Counted from the first letter of the stretch, positions 1-12,126 are shown. The stretch is 64,000 bases of DNA from Flaccisagitta enflata (GCA_965153355.1 OZ231128.1:3224001-3288000), one strand, 5' to 3'. Program-made: numbers and translations. Notes: generated by a model from the letters alone, not told the origin.

Positions 1-64
1 GATTCAACAAAGATCTTATATTAGGTGAATGAAAGTATTGTTATATATTGGGTACAATTTTTCA

Positions 65-140
65 AGATATTGTATTGTATTGGTATTGTATTGTATTGGC
101 GCAATACTTTTAAAAATTGTATAGTGTATTGTATTGTTAA
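65..140 (+). repeat. (TTGTA)n-type repeat
   Basis: Imperfect attgtattgtattgg repeats. Confidence 0.8.
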
Positions 141-154
141 AGAAAATGCAAAAT

Positions 155-335
155 CGCCCGGGCTTGGTGGGCAGTGATCAGAAAGGCTTATCAATATTTG
201 GGGCGGGAGCAGTGATGCAAAAAACCATCAAAGCCCGTTAAAGCCAAAAAAGCAAAGTGGTATTGACGGACTGATGGTCCAAAGGACCAACCAACCGACT
301 TAGCGGGTAATTGAGTCGCGTTGCACGTAAATTGA
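155..335 (+). mobile_element. HINE-like element, decayed
   Basis: gggcttggtgggcagtgat, gcaaaaaaccatcaaagccc, a ggaccaaccaaccgact core and gagtcgcgttgcacgtaaat. The order matches family A but the ends are eroded. Confidence 0.4.
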
Positions 336-340
336 AATGA

Positions 341-1000
341 CTGACAAATCAACAAGTAGACCAACTGACCGCATTATACGCTACTAACACTGATGCTTAT
401 GAACAACCAAAAGGCCATCAGACTGCATAATATGCTACTAAAAAGCGTGTTGTTGTAAAAGACGCCAATGCTAAAGAGAGATCTGCTTTAGTGTCGTTTG
501 GCTTGGAGCCATGGTAAGGCAACATAGCGACAACTCACAGCTGATAGATCTAAAGATTTATGATGCGAGATTGGTTTGTGTAGCTTCGAAATATATGGTG
601 TCTCTCTTGACCTGCTTTGCACATGTATTACCCCGTAAACAAGCTCATGTTTCCAATCGCTATGCTCTGTGTATGCAATGACAATCAAACAGCAATTCCT
701 TTTCTTTTTATAATGGTTTTACTCTAGTTTTATTCACTAAGAATTTTGAACTTACAGCTTTGTTGTTTCATTGACATTTTCCCTCAATTTTTCCTAGAAA
801 ACTAATTCAAACCAATAAACGTTTTTGATTGAAGGTTAAAAACTGTGTTTAATTAAAAAACAATTTATGAATGTTTAAGCCTCGAAACTGCCTAAAATTT
901 AAGAATGTTGAAGGCTTGCTCAAAAAGTGACATTCTTATAAAAAGAAATAAGTGTACTTTATTTTTTTTAATCGCGAGTGATTGCTGTGCAAGACACATT
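341..1000. other. No recognisable gene
   Basis: AT-rich sequence. The segment at about 895-955 (gttgaaggct ... attcttataaaaagaa ... agtgta) resembles a right end of the CACT(T)n MITE family. Confidence 0.5.
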
Positions 1001-1165
1001 ATGGCCACGTGGTACACATTACAGCTGAAGAGGATGCATTATTACCACAAGGGACACACTATGGCTGCGAAGAGCGCATAACGGCCGCAAGGAGCGCATT
1101 ACGGCCGCAAGAAGCGCATTACGGCCACAAGAAGCGCATTACGGCCGAGCAGGACGCATCCTGTC
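1001..1165 (+). repeat. 20-bp minisatellite (gcgcattacggccgcaagaa)n
   Basis: About seven or eight copies, diverged at the left edge. A 75-codon ORF runs through it but is only a reflection of the repeat. Confidence 0.85.
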
Positions 1166-1209
1166 CTCAGCCACCAAATCCCATGTTTCGCAACCTTTTT
1201 TCAACTTGA

Positions 1210-1800
1210 AGGATCTGGTCCTGGCCTCAGTGACTTAATCCTGACCTCGGCGACCGTATCCCAGCCCCAGCGACCTAATCATGGCCTCACGGCCAATCCC
1301 GTCCTCAGTGACCTAATCCCGGCCTCACTGACGAATCCCGGCCTCAGCGACCTAATCCCGGCCTCAGCGACCTAATCCCGGCCTCAGCGACCTAATCCCG
1401 GCCTCAGCGACCTAATCCCGGCCTCAGCGACCTAATCCCGGCCTCAGCGACCTAATCCCGGCCCCAGCGACCTAATCCCGGCCCCAGCGACCCAATCCCG
1501 GCCTCAGCAACCTAATTCCGGCCTCAACGACCTAACTCCTGGCCTCAACAACCTAATCCCAGCCTCAACGACCTAATCCTGGCCTCAGCGACCTAATCCC
1601 GGCCTCAGCAACCTAATCCCAGCCTCTTTCAGCGAGCTTATCCCGGCCTCAGTGACCCAATCACGGTCTCAGTGACCCAATCACGGTCTCAGTGACCCAA
1701 TCACGGTCTCAGTGACCTAAGGGACATACTTGCGACCTCCATGACCTGATCGCCACCTCAGCAACCAAATTTTTGCCTCAGCAACTTAATGACAGCCTCA
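1210..1800 (+). repeat. 20-bp minisatellite (cctaatcccggcctcagcga)n
   Basis: About 28 copies; the central ones (1340-1460) are identical and the flanks diverged. Its reverse complement (gaggccgggattaggtcgct) resembles the 20-bp core of the foldback elements at 18.5 and 49 kb (gaggccggatttggggtct). Confidence 0.9.
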
Positions 1801-1835
1801 GCAACCTAACGACGCAGCAAAGTCACGACCTAACC

Positions 1836-2065
1836 TTTTTAGTCGCCTGCTACGCGACTGTTAAGTCACTTTTGGTTGGTCCATCATTCTGTCTGTTTGT
1901 CTGTCCATCTGTCACAAAGTCGTTTTCAAGGCTTTCCCTCTCGTTTTTTTTATTCAGTCTGAAGGTACTTAACTAGTAAACAGCCATCTCAACTGTCTTT
2001 TTGAAAAAAATGTTTGTCTGTCTGTCTGCCTAACTTCTTTTGAAATTGTCGACGCACGCGACTTA
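1836..2065 (-). mobile_element. HINE-like 3' ends, inverted and decayed
   Basis: On the + strand a hairpin agtcgcctgctacgcgact at 1841-1859 is followed by ggttggtcc and (tctg)n. A second (tctg)n with gacgcacgcgact follows at about 1990-2062. Consistent with inverse family A 3' ends. Confidence 0.5.
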
Positions 2066-2215
2066 TAGGTCTAACGATCTTGTTAACCTGGTTATGATAT
2101 GGCTTAGCCTCAGTTCAGATCAATGATTCAATAGGGACAAAGAATTAGCAAAGATTCATAAAATCAACATTCTAAAATTAAACATCCACGAAGAAGAAAC
2201 CAATTTTTAATACAG

Positions 2216-2217
<2 letters not shown>

Positions 2218-2250
<33 letters not shown>

Positions 2251-2265
2251 AAAACAAAAAAACAA
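2218..2265 (+). repeat. Poly-A tract
   Basis: About 33 A residues followed by acaaaacaaaaaaac. It could be the tail of a retroposed sequence but no body was recognised. Confidence 0.85.
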
Positions 2266-2469
2266 AACAGCCCAATATTGACAAAAAGTAGCAAATGACG
2301 AATTTCACGTTTCCTCTTTTTTGACGCCGGTTTCCATTTCCGGCATGATAATGTTGCCAGTGACAGTGTTCCACATCGTTGGCAACAAATATATCGGCAA
2401 AAGTGTTACTGACTGAAATTCCGTAAATATGAGCGTCAAGTTTGGCATTACAAGAATGAGAGATTGCTG

Positions 2470-2525
2470 CTTTTGTTGTTGTCGTTGTTGTTGTTGTTGT
2501 TATTGTCATTATTGTCATTATTGTT

Positions 2526-2558
<33 letters not shown>

Positions 2559-2605
2559 ATTGTTACTGTTATTGTTGTTGTTGTTGTTGTCGTTTTCGTT
2601 CATGA
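2470..2605 (+). repeat. (TTG)n microsatellite
   Basis: TTG/TTA/GTC trinucleotide tract with interruptions. Confidence 0.95.
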
Positions 2606-3089
2606 TAAGAGGGATCTGTTTTAGTTTTTGTTGTTGTTTTCCTTGTTGGTGGTGGTATGGTTTTCATTCTATTCTGCATCTTCATCATCTTGGTCAGACA
2701 CGTGTGCTGCCGCTTTCTCCCAATCAACTTCCTCCTCGACTTCCTCCGGAGTCCTGTTCCCTTGACTCAAAAATTGGTGAGTAGGCTGCAATTGCTTCCT
2801 CCTGAAATACTGATTGATGCCCGGGATTGATGCCCGGGAAATGGTGTAGCATTTGGGTGCTTCACATAGCAAAAGTTGGTTATTTCTTTTGACCCTCTTT
2901 ACCAAATATAAAGTAGCTAATTTTAGAACCTTTTTTATTTTTCTTTTATCAAAAATAATTCATCTTCTTTTTTTTAGAAAAATGTTTTTAAAGACCTGAT
3001 TTGCATAATGCAGTGGCATAAAACAATATGCTGATATTCTTTGAATTAGCTTTTACAAATTTCTACTTTTTATAGAATTGTTAACCTGC

Positions 3090-3221
3090 TTTAGGTGCGA
3101 CAAAGCACCTCTATAACTGGCTGTGTCCGTCGGTTGGTGGGTCGGTCGGTCGGTCTGTCTGTAACGCATTCGTTCGACGATCCACACGTCGCACCTTATT
3201 GGCCTATTTGGCCTTGTTCAA
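3090..3221 (-). mobile_element. HINE-like element, family B, inverted
   Basis: On the + strand: aggtgcgacaaagcacct (3' hairpin), ctataactggctgtgtccg, (ggtc)n, cgcattcgttcgacgatcc, acgtcgcacctt, then ggccttgtt. On the - strand this is AACAAGGCC, a subterminal AAGGTGCGAC, the (ACCG)n core and the hairpin AGGTGC-loop-GCACCT. The order is the same as family A with a different stem. Confidence 0.8.
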
Positions 3222-3635
3222 TAGATCTTCCATTGCTTATGTTTTGATATTTTAGTTTATTTTTACAAACATCATGATTTTTAAAAATAAATAATTTTTT
3301 GTTTTTTTTTTATAAAGCTTTATAGGATTTTGCTGAATTCTAAGAAATCTGTGAGAACTTTAAGGCTAAAACAAAAACAGAAGATAAAGGAATTTTGAAA
3401 AAAAGAAAATGGTAATCTTTAGGATTTTTATTTCTCCGCATTACTTAAGTAGAGTGAAGGGATACTCCAAACTTTTGCTTTATGAAGCACCCAAGTGTAG
3501 CATTAAGGATAGTTGTTTCTTCCATATCGTCTTTAACTCGGAGATTCGGAAGCAGTCGATCAACATTTCGCAGACGAGTTCCTGAAAAGCATTGGGTTGG
3601 AAACATGGCAGTTAATATTCAGGATTGCTTTTATT

Positions 3636-3636
<1 letters not shown>

Positions 3637-3671
<35 letters not shown>

Positions 3672-3673
3672 GG

Positions 3674-3705
<32 letters not shown>

Positions 3706-3711
3706 GCTTGG
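3637..3711 (+). repeat. (TTG)n microsatellite
   Basis: About 25 units with one interruption. Confidence 0.95.
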
Positions 3712-4080
3712 CTTCTCACTGCTTGTTGTTGCTTACATCGTCCTTCCTTTTAAATTTTTTGTATCCCTGAGTAAAAGTAACCTTTTAACTGAGCAGTTCA
3801 TTTCGCAGGATGGAAACTGAGTGAGTTTTGCGGTAATAGGGGTCATTATTCCAATTTTTACTTTTGCGTTTCTGTACAGCAGTCTTCCTATGACTCAGGG
3901 ACGGAGTGTGGGACTTGTTGGACTAGAGGTTGATGTCGAGATTGAGCGGCACAGGTCCCCTGGTACAATCGCATTCTCCACAGGTGTATCGTCAACATTG
4001 ATTCTGGTTCCGTGCGTACGTCAACAGCTTCGCTGCGCCGATGCAGAAAGAGGGATAGATCGATTAAAAAGCAAAAGAGA

Positions 4081-4083
<3 letters not shown>

Positions 4084-4126
<43 letters not shown>

Positions 4127-4136
4127 CACACTCACA

Positions 4137-4173
<37 letters not shown>
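4084..4173 (+). repeat. (CA)n with a central (CACACT)n
   Basis: CA units flanking five 'cacact'-type units. Confidence 0.97.
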
Positions 4174-4175
<2 letters not shown>

Positions 4176-4514
4176 GATGCTTTACAAATAAAACCTATTT
4201 CGAAATTTTCCTCGTATTTTTGCGAACGCCGGGAACTCAAGAAATATTGATCATACCTGAAAACGCAAAAAACCTCAAAGAGGTCTTTCCCTCCTCTACG
4301 AGTTTCCGCGGGCCGCCGCCTTTCAACCTCAGTGGTCCCGGAGTAAAAAAAATAAAAATGAAAAAGAAGAAAAGACGCGACGCTTCTTCGCAAGAATTCG
4401 ATGCTCGAAGATAATAAGTCAATCTAGCAACCAATTTTTCGAAGCAGCAACAGGAGTCACTGATGGGTATGTTATAGATATAAGTTAAGGGATATGAAAA
4501 AAAAATTATCATTT

Positions 4515-4990
4515 AAGTCAATTTTGTTATTTATATTATGTAAAGTCATTTAGGGTCATTCTAAGTCATTTTAAACCATTTTTGTTATTTCAGTCATTTT
4601 TTTCATTTCAGTCGTTTCAGTCATTTTTATTATTTTTATCATTATAGTCATTTTCATCATTTTTGTCATTTTTATCATTTTTGTCATTTTTATCTTTTTT
4701 GTCATTTTTGTCATTTTTGTCATTTTTGTCATTTTAGTCATTTTTGTCATTTTTATCATTTTTGTCATTTTTGTCATTTTTGTCATTTTTGTTATTTTAG
4801 TCATTTTTGTCATTTTAGTATTTCTTGTCATTTTAGTCATTTTTGTCATTTCAGTTATTATCGTCATTTTTGCTATTCTAATTATTTTTGTTGTTTTAAG
4901 TCAATCTACTTCATTTTAAGTTCTTCCAAGTCATTTTAAGGCATTTTAAGTTATTTTTGTCATTTAAGTCAATTTTATGATTTTTGTCGT
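4515..4990 (+). repeat. (TCATTTTTG)n-type 9-bp repeat
   Basis: About 45 imperfect copies of tcatttttg or tcattttag over nearly 500 bp. Confidence 0.92.
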
Positions 4991-5424
4991 TTTAAGATAT
5001 TTTATATCATTCATTTGAAGTTTAACTTTTTTTAAGTTTTGCATGCAAAAAAATTTCATGAATAAAAAAAAAAATTTAAAAGAGCCAAGTTAAAGTGAAT
5101 TACAGAGTGCGGTTCACAATGAAATTAGTTCTCAATCATCAGGAGAAAAAGAGAAGCTAAAGAGTTGTAAGGCGGAGTAAAGAAGATCAGGAGGGGCTAA
5201 TTTTTGGATGCTCTTTTATAAACCATTGCAAGTTCCTGCGGAAACAATCACGGGGACATCTATGAACACTTAAAAGAAATGCGATTGGCTTTTTTGCCAA
5301 CATAAAATACCATTGGTTTTTTTGCCAACATCAGACATTTGCATTCCTTGAGTCGCTCAGCTTTCATAGTGTAGAGGTGGGAAGGGGTGGAAAAGAGAAT
5401 AGAGGAGGGTGGTGGAGAGAGGAA

Positions 5425-5560
5425 GGAGAGACGGCTGACGTAATCCAATTGAGGGTGGGTGATGTTAGAAAAGAGGCAAGATATGGAGGATAGGGGGAGG
5501 GGGAGAGGTGGAGCGGGGAGAGGAGGAGGAGAGACGGCTGACGCAATCCGATGGGCGGTT
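5425..5560 (+). repeat. ~104-bp direct duplication
   Basis: ggagagacggctgacgtaat at 5425 recurs as ggagagacggctgacgcaat at 5529, with purine-rich sequence between. Confidence 0.7.
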
Positions 5561-6117
5561 TTGGGATTGAGAGAAGCCGATCACTTGGGCGGGAAATAGC
5601 TGGGCCAATAGAGAAAGAGTCAAAATTGCTCCGGTCATAAAATTGGTGGGAAATTATCAAAAAACTAATAGCCTAAGTGACAGATGCCTGTAAAAAGTAG
5701 CGCAACCCCCTTTTTTGAATCCCATTAAATTGAATTATAATACTAAAGTTATAAAAATGATTATTCATCGGGAGCGGAAACTGGGGAAAACTCCCACGAA
5801 GTATTTGAATCGAACACGATAACGATATTGTTATCGCCATTTAATTTCTATAAAAACGATTGACTTAGAGGGTGTCGAAACTCGATCACATCCCTGTAAA
5901 GTAAAATGTCATACACATTAACTGTCACACACAATGTCACGTTCACATTCATATGTACATGTATCATACGCCTGCATAACCAAAAATTCAACGTCGTGCC
6001 CGTTCACAAATTTCAAATACAGTTAAGCTTGTCAAGAGATAGGATAAAACAATGCTTTGTAATGAAGCTATCTTATTGCCAGTAAAGAAATAACTACATA
6101 ATCATCAATGGGGCATT

Positions 6118-6178
6118 AAAATTCTGTACCTTTAAGGCGGGAACTCTTTATTAGCGAGTGCGCTATAGCGATGTTCCA
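6118..6178. mobile_element. Possible pogo-like solo end
   Basis: agcgagtgcgctatagcgat, gttccactg|ta looks like one end of a CAGTGGAACATCGCTATAGCG-type pogo MITE; no matching left end was identified. Confidence 0.35.
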
Positions 6179-6443
6179 CTGTACATAAAATTCCATAAAT
6201 GGATAACTATTCTCAAATCAAAGGCACCACCGCGAAAATGAAAACCACACCCACCGTGTCTACCTCATCTACAACACATGTCAACCACCGCCGCCTCCCT
6301 GGTTGTCAACCTGAAGCCGTTTTAAAGGCCGTTTCAAAAGCTCGCTCGATTGAATCTCAGCTTCCTCTTTTTTGTGGCTTTTGAGAATGTCAAGTCACAA
6401 AAGAGGCGTGTCAAAACCGGATGGCACCAAGACAACCATAGCG

Positions 6444-6717
6444 TAACATGACGATGACAATAACGACGACGACGTCATTGACGATGACATTGACGACGTT
6501 GGCGACGACATTGACGATGACAATGACGATGACGAAGACGTCGACGACGAAGACGACAAAAACGACCCAAAACTTTTGGATACAAAACGTAGAGGGAACA
6601 ATGAGGCTCCATAAAAGATCATTTTAGATCCTAAAACTCTAAAGACCCCCGAGACTATCTTGCGGGATTGAATGGATAAAACGCGTCAGTGTAGAAATAA
6701 ATAGCGACAGTTAGATC

Positions 6718-6749
<32 letters not shown>

Positions 6750-6766
6750 ATAACGACACAACGACA

Positions 6767-6825
<59 letters not shown>

Positions 6826-6829
6826 AACA

Positions 6830-6860
<31 letters not shown>

Positions 6861-6877
6861 CAACGACAACGACAACG

Positions 6878-6963
<86 letters not shown>
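6444..6963 (+). repeat. (GAC/GAT)n and (AAC/GAC)n tracts
   Basis: 6444-6555 is a gacgatgac-type repeat; 6717-6963 is (AAC)n interleaved with (GAC)n. Long homopolymeric ORFs on both strands here are artefacts. Confidence 0.95.
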
Positions 6964-6964
<1 letters not shown>

Positions 6965-7049
6965 CTTGTGACCCTTACCTTGACAGGCCCCGAGGAGCCG
7001 AATGTGTCGTCGGTTGCCGTTGCCATGACGACGACGACGTTGGGATTAC

Positions 7050-7275
7050 AGAGATGTTGATCGATGAACGTTGCAGTCGGTTACATCCGGTGTCGAATTG
7101 GGAGAAGAAAATCGAGAAATGTTGCAGTCAGAAATGTTGCAGTCATTTACATCCAGTGTTGAAAAAGGAGAGGAAAATCGATAAACGTTGCAGTCCAGTG
7201 ACGAAATGAGGAATGAACTCGATGAGTGTTGCAGTTGATTTAATCCGATGTTACAAAAGTATATCGAAAATCGAA
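7050..7275 (+). repeat. ~80-bp diverged tandem repeat
   Basis: Three units built around gttgcagtcggttacatccg, gttgcagtcatttacatcca and gttgcagttgatttaatccg. Confidence 0.75.
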
Positions 7276-7696
7276 ATGAATGAGCGTTTGAATTCGATAA
7301 AATCCGGTACGAATACGAGCTTTTTGTTTTATTCCATTAAAAAGTTTACAATTCACTGTGGAGCAAAATGGAAGCTGAAAAAGTGCCTTCAAGCTTTCAT
7401 GGTTCTGTTCTGCCATAACATTTTACGCTTATTTGTTGTTTTTATTCTTTTCCCCAGGATAATTGCAACATTAATTTTCTTACAACATTATCAAGCAATG
7501 GCGGTCGGGTCGACCGCTGAAGTCTCTCAAACATTTTTACACAACTATATTTTACAAAAAATGGGGAATTCTTTCCCACTGTTTATCTTCACTAGATCGA
7601 GTTAGAGGTAAACTGCACGTAGCTAGAATGGAGCTAAAATGGATCTGTGCATGGATCTGAACGTGGAGTACGATTGCTCACAAAAAAAAAAAAAGA

Positions 7697-7994
7697 AACA
7701 AGGCCGGATACACGGCAATCCAGTCGCGGACCGAGCGGTAATGCGAAAACCGCTCGTAATTCAACAAGGCCGGATACACGGCAATCTAGTCGCGGACGGT
7801 TGGGCAGGAGCAGTTATGCGAAAACCGCTCGGAATTCAAAAATGTGTGACGGACCGACGGACGGACGGACCGACAGACCGACCTACCGACCGACACGGCA
7901 AGGTGTAGAGTCGCGTGTCCGCGACTAAAAATGTTACCGACGGACCGACCGACCGACACGGCAAGGTGTGACGTCGCGAGTCCGCGACTAAAAC
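7697..7994 (+). mobile_element. HINE-like element, family A (two partly tandem copies)
   Basis: Two 5' ends (acaaggccggatacacggca) are followed by agtcgcgga, then gggcaggagcagt. An (ACGG/ACCG)n core follows, then gagtcgcgtgtccgcgact and an A-run at 7930. A second core and 3' end close at 7994. The 5' subterminal AGTCGCGGAC is the inverse of the 3' GTCCGCGACT, and the 3' end folds into a hairpin. This architecture resembles Helentron-derived HINE/DINE-1/pearl elements; the class assignment is inference. Confidence 0.8.
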
Positions 7995-8282
7995 TGTCTA
8001 ACTTTTCTTGGCGAAGGAACAAAGCTTGGAAGCAAACGTACTTTATGAATTATCTTGAGTTGAAAGCACCCCTTTATATTACACCATATCCAACATTCCA
8101 TTGAGCTTGAACGCACCCTACTTAATATTCCATCCGGGATTGTATGATTTTCTTTCGAAGCTTTTTTTTTACAAACTATTCTGTAAAGAGCACGTTTTGT
8201 CTGCTTAATCCAATAATCTTATCTTTTTCCCTTTTTGTTGTTTTGTTTTCGGTATGTTTTTCATGTAATTTGTTCTTTATGT

Positions 8283-8405
8283 TTTTAGGTGCGACAAAGC
8301 ACCTCTATAACTGGCTGTGTCCGTCGGTCGGTTGGTTGGTTGGTTGGTAACGCATTCGTTCGACGATCCACACGTCGCACCTTATTGGCCTACTTGGCCT
8401 TGTTT
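8283..8405 (-). mobile_element. HINE-like element, family B, inverted
   Basis: aggtgcgacaaagcacct hairpin, gtccgtcggtcggttggttg core, and acgtcgcaccttattggcct then ggccttgttt. Almost identical to the copies at 3090 and 8568. Confidence 0.85.
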
Positions 8406-8567
8406 AAATGTGGTGTTGTTTTTCATTTTATACCGTCGCCGGATTGTTTTTCTTTTTTTCAGCTCGTCTCTTATCTGTGATAGAACATTTTTGATGAGAA
8501 CCTGAAACACCAAAAAAAAAGATAGAAAGATGAATATAATTAAGATGAAGATGTGACGAAAGTTTAT

Positions 8568-8690
8568 TTTTAGGTGCGACAAAGCACCTCTATAACTGGC
8601 TGTGTCCGTCGGTCGGTCGGTCGGTTGGTTGGTAACGCATTCGTTCGACGATCCACACATCGCACTATTGGCCTACTTGGCCTTGTTTTT
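8568..8690 (-). mobile_element. HINE-like element, family B, inverted
   Basis: The same arrangement as 8283-8405, with a small deletion (catcgcactattggcc) near its 5' subterminal repeat. The two copies are only about 160 bp apart. Confidence 0.85.
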
Positions 8691-9099
8691 CTACAAACGT
8701 TGATCAGTTCGTCAATGGTTGTCCTTTAAGCTGACTTGTTTTTTCGTCTGTGTGCCTTGGAATAAAAAATCCATCTAAGTTCTCGCTAACATTTTAAACA
8801 TGTCCAAATCCCAGATAAGATATTTGGATTGACAATGAATCTTTCCCATTTTTTTAGCGGACAAAAAAGATATCAATGACTTACCTCGATTTAAAAGAAA
8901 TGAAAGAAAAAAAAACTATCTCTGGAATTGTAATTGGATGAGAAATAAAAATATATTTCTGACCGAAATATTTCATACGAATTGGAGCAAAGGAAAAAAA
9001 GGGCGTTTTTCTGCGAATGGAAAAAACTTGTATTAAACGGGTCGCTCACTCGCTGTGTTCGTTTGCTTCCATCACTCACTCCACAGTCCGCCCACTCAC

Positions 9100-9942
9100 T
9101 CCGCACTGCTGTCTCACATAAGGTTTGAGACAAGAATGATATACAGTACGATGGGAGCAATGAGCTCCTCAGAAAGTGAGTCATTTCCTGCTCTCGTATT
9201 TCACTGGAGTGGCTTGTGCAATGGTTTTCCTGAAAGCTGGTGGGTCAGAGCGTTGCGTGAATAAAGTTATATGACTCTAGCTGTAACTGTTGACCAAAAA
9301 GAAAAAAAGTCCATCACCTGTTCAGTTTCGAACCCGCTACTTAGAAGAGAAAATTCTCAACCCATTGTACTGTAACTAAGCGGTTTTTTGCATTTTTGCA
9401 TAGTTCATGAGCATACAAAACAAGAACCATCAAAGAGAAAATCTTCCCTCAGGCGTTTTTGAAATGAATAAAAAATTCAATATTTTTAGCTTTATTTAAA
9501 AAAAAAAAATTTCAGGTCGGTTTAACCTTTTTTGACAGCATGCTGTTAATCCTGATAAATTTCTGATTCATTTGATAGGTCACACTTTATGGTTTTTATA
9601 AGAAAAAAATTTTTTTTTAAAGCCACCATTACAAAATTAGAACGGTGGCCTAAAATATGAAAAATTAATTTCTTATAAAAACCATATAGTGCGACCTATC
9701 AAATGAATCAGAATTTTATCAGGAATAACAATATGCTTTTAAAAAATAGGTTAAATCAACCTGAAAAAATTTTTATGAAAAATATAGCTAAAAATATTGA
9801 ATTTTACATTCATTTCAAAAAGCGCCTCTGGAACGATTTTCTACTTGATGGTTCTTAGTTTGTATGCCCATGACCTATGCAAAAATGCAAAAAACTGCTT
9901 AGTTATATCATTCTTGTCTCGAACTTTGCGTGAGACAGCAGT
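9100..9942. repeat. Giant imperfect palindrome (foldback element)
   Basis: The left arm (from ctgctgtctcacataaggtt) and the right arm (to ttgcgtgagacagcag) are reverse complements over about 300-400 bp each. Shared blocks include the gcggttttttgcatttttgc segment, the ttgaatttt/aatatttttagct segment and ataggtcacactttatggtt against aaccatatagtgcgacctat. The centre is a gccaccatt...aacggtggc hairpin near 9634. The left arm carries the MITE at 9144-9372, which the right arm lacks. Confidence 0.85.
9144..9372. mobile_element. TA-flanked MITE with CAGTACGATGGG ends and a tRNA-like core
   Basis: The terminal inverted repeats are cagtacgatggg and cccattgtactg, flanked by TA at 9142-9143 and 9373-9374. 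The palindrome's right arm reads 'cttagttatatcattc' where the insertion would be, an empty site with one TA. This suggests a Tc1/mariner-type target. The interior on the - strand has a tRNA-like part with agcgggttcgaaactg (B-box-like). Confidence 0.82.
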
Positions 9943-11725
9943 GTCCGCGGCACTAGCTCCGCTTGCTTTCTACATTCATGGGCTCACTCACTCACTTCGC
10001 TCACTCAGGCTACTGCATAAACGTGGATAGGAAAAAGATGTGAAAAATAAAGTTAAATGATTGAGAACAAATTAGTGGAAACGAGTCCAAAGAAACCAAA
10101 GTGGATCCAGTTTTTAATCGAATAAAAATTCCGATGTCCCAAAATGTGTCACACCCGTATATTATTATAATAAAGATACGAGAACGAATACTTAGACCAG
10201 ATGTCTGAGAGAGAGAGACAGAGGCAGAGACTGAAAGAAGTGGGTGAGACGGAGCAGGAGACAAGTGAGAAAAACAGACAGAAAGACACGCAAAGCGCAA
10301 ACAGATAGAAAAACAGACAGACAGACAGTAAGACAGACTGAAACATAGGCAACTCCGTAATGATGTCAAGAAAAAAAAAACCAACTAGTATACTTTTCCC
10401 TCATTGTTCAGAAAATATTTCTGGAGAAGAACTTCTTGGCCAATCTGCGGTAAGTGAACCCATGTGAAACACACTAAAAATGGGTTGACACCCCTTCGAA
10501 AACTCATAATGGTCATTTTTGCCTAAGGTATGCTATGCAAAAGTTTTAGGACTGAAATCTCAATAATTTCGCATGGTATCGCTGTAGCAATATGAATACT
10601 ATAGGTGTGAGAAGGGGTGTCTACAGACACCAAAAAAAAAAAAAAATGCGTAGACATCCCTTTAAATGATTTTTTACTTTTTTTGCGAAGTACTGCTTTT
10701 ACATCTTCTTTTCTTGAAAAGAGAAATTTTCGGTAATAAGTGACAAATTTTTTTTGTTGTGAAAGGTTTTGCCTTTTTTCATTTTCCCTCAAAGTAAAAA
10801 ACCTGGACAGTCAGTGGTAAAAATCGATAGTTAGAATCCTTTGAGGGCACTGTTCCCTTTCTTTAGATCTTTAGTTTAAAAAAGTTAGACTGAAAATCCA
10901 TCTGTTTGTTGTCCGACCCTACAAAGCTTTTTTGGTGTTTACAGGCTTTTTTTTCATCATTGCCCTTGCCCAAACGATTGGCTTACCTTTTTTTCATCAC
11001 TGCTCCTACCCCCACACAGGACTATCTGTATCAAACATTACTTAAAAGCTGCATAAAAAAAACAAACTAATAATCGTCAGCCTATTTTGATATGAAAGAT
11101 TCATCTAAGATGCATCTAGAAATATTAGTTTGTCAGTTGACTGTCGATGAAAAAAAGGCGAAGGATGTGAATTGGCCGAAGTTCGAAAAAGAAGCTTGAA
11201 TATGAAATGCAAAAAAAAGAGAAAAAAAAAGAGAAAGTTCAAATGTGTTCGGCGTGAGGGGGCAAAGGGGCAAATTTGTTTCGAAAAATTGTCAAGTACT
11301 TTGTCACTAGAAAAGCGAAGGATATAGAGGGGAGTAAGAAAGAGAATAAGATGTAGGAACTTTTAAACCGTAAACAATTAAGGCGGGGTATGCAGAAACT
11401 ATTACATAAACATGATAAAAAACGTAGTGAAGAGGAGGTTTTCAAGTTGAGATATTTGATACAAATGGTTACTGGTCGCTGCACAAAAAAGTCAGCCTCC
11501 ATATCTGGCTTTCAGTTGATGTAGGAACAGGTCGATTTCCATTTCGGATGCAAGGCCATTGCTTATTTATAAGTCGCTGCGTTCATAAAAATGTGGATCC
11601 AGCTCTGATTTAAGGTTGTGATTTTTTTGAGTCGCTGTTAAGTTTCGTTAGCCTCCCAGGGAGTCACGCATTAGAGGCGCACGACAGAAACCGAGAGTAA
11701 GGAAAAGAGAAAGAGAAATTAGGCG
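9943..11725. other. No recognisable gene
   Basis: AT-rich, with GACA-type purine repeats at about 10205-10335. A solo 'ggacagtcagtgg' near 10806 matches the end of the MITE at 59367. No ORF with a recognisable family. Confidence 0.5.
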
Positions 11726-11830
11726 AGGAAAACTGAGAAAGAGAAAGAGAAAGAGAAAGAGAAAGAGAAAGAGAAAGAGAAAGAGAAAGAGAAAGAGAAA
11801 GAGATAGAGATAGAGATAGACAAAGAGAAA
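11726..11830 (+). repeat. (GAGAAA)n repeat
   Basis: About 17 units of agagaa just upstream of the HINE-like copy at 11916. Confidence 0.95.
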
Positions 11831-11915
11831 GAGGGAGAGAGAAAAAACAGAAGAAACTGAGAAAGAGACAGAGGAAGGAGAAGAAAAAGAGAGAGAAAAA
11901 ACAGGCATAAAAAAA

Positions 11916-12126
11916 AAACAAGGCCGGATACACTGCTGCCCAAGTCGAGTGCGGATGGGCAGGGGCAGCGAAAAAAAGACTACGCATGCATTTGGGCAGG
12001 AGCAGTAAATCAAAAACCGACAATTAACGCAAAAAAAGTAACAAAAGTAAAAAAAGGTACTGAAAGAGGGATGGATGGACGGACGGACAAAGCGGGATGT
12101 AGAGTCGCGTAGCACCCGACTAAAAC
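11916..12126 (+). mobile_element. HINE-like element, family A variant
   Basis: aacaaggccggatacactgc, cgagtgcggatgggcagggg, an acggacggac core, then gagtcgcgtagcacccgact and AAAA. The stem is shortened (AGTCG...CGACT). Confidence 0.72.

Noticed and set aside
982-1209. 75-codon ORF over the 20-bp repeat
   Set aside because: Coding frame is a by-product of the repeat; no other evidence.
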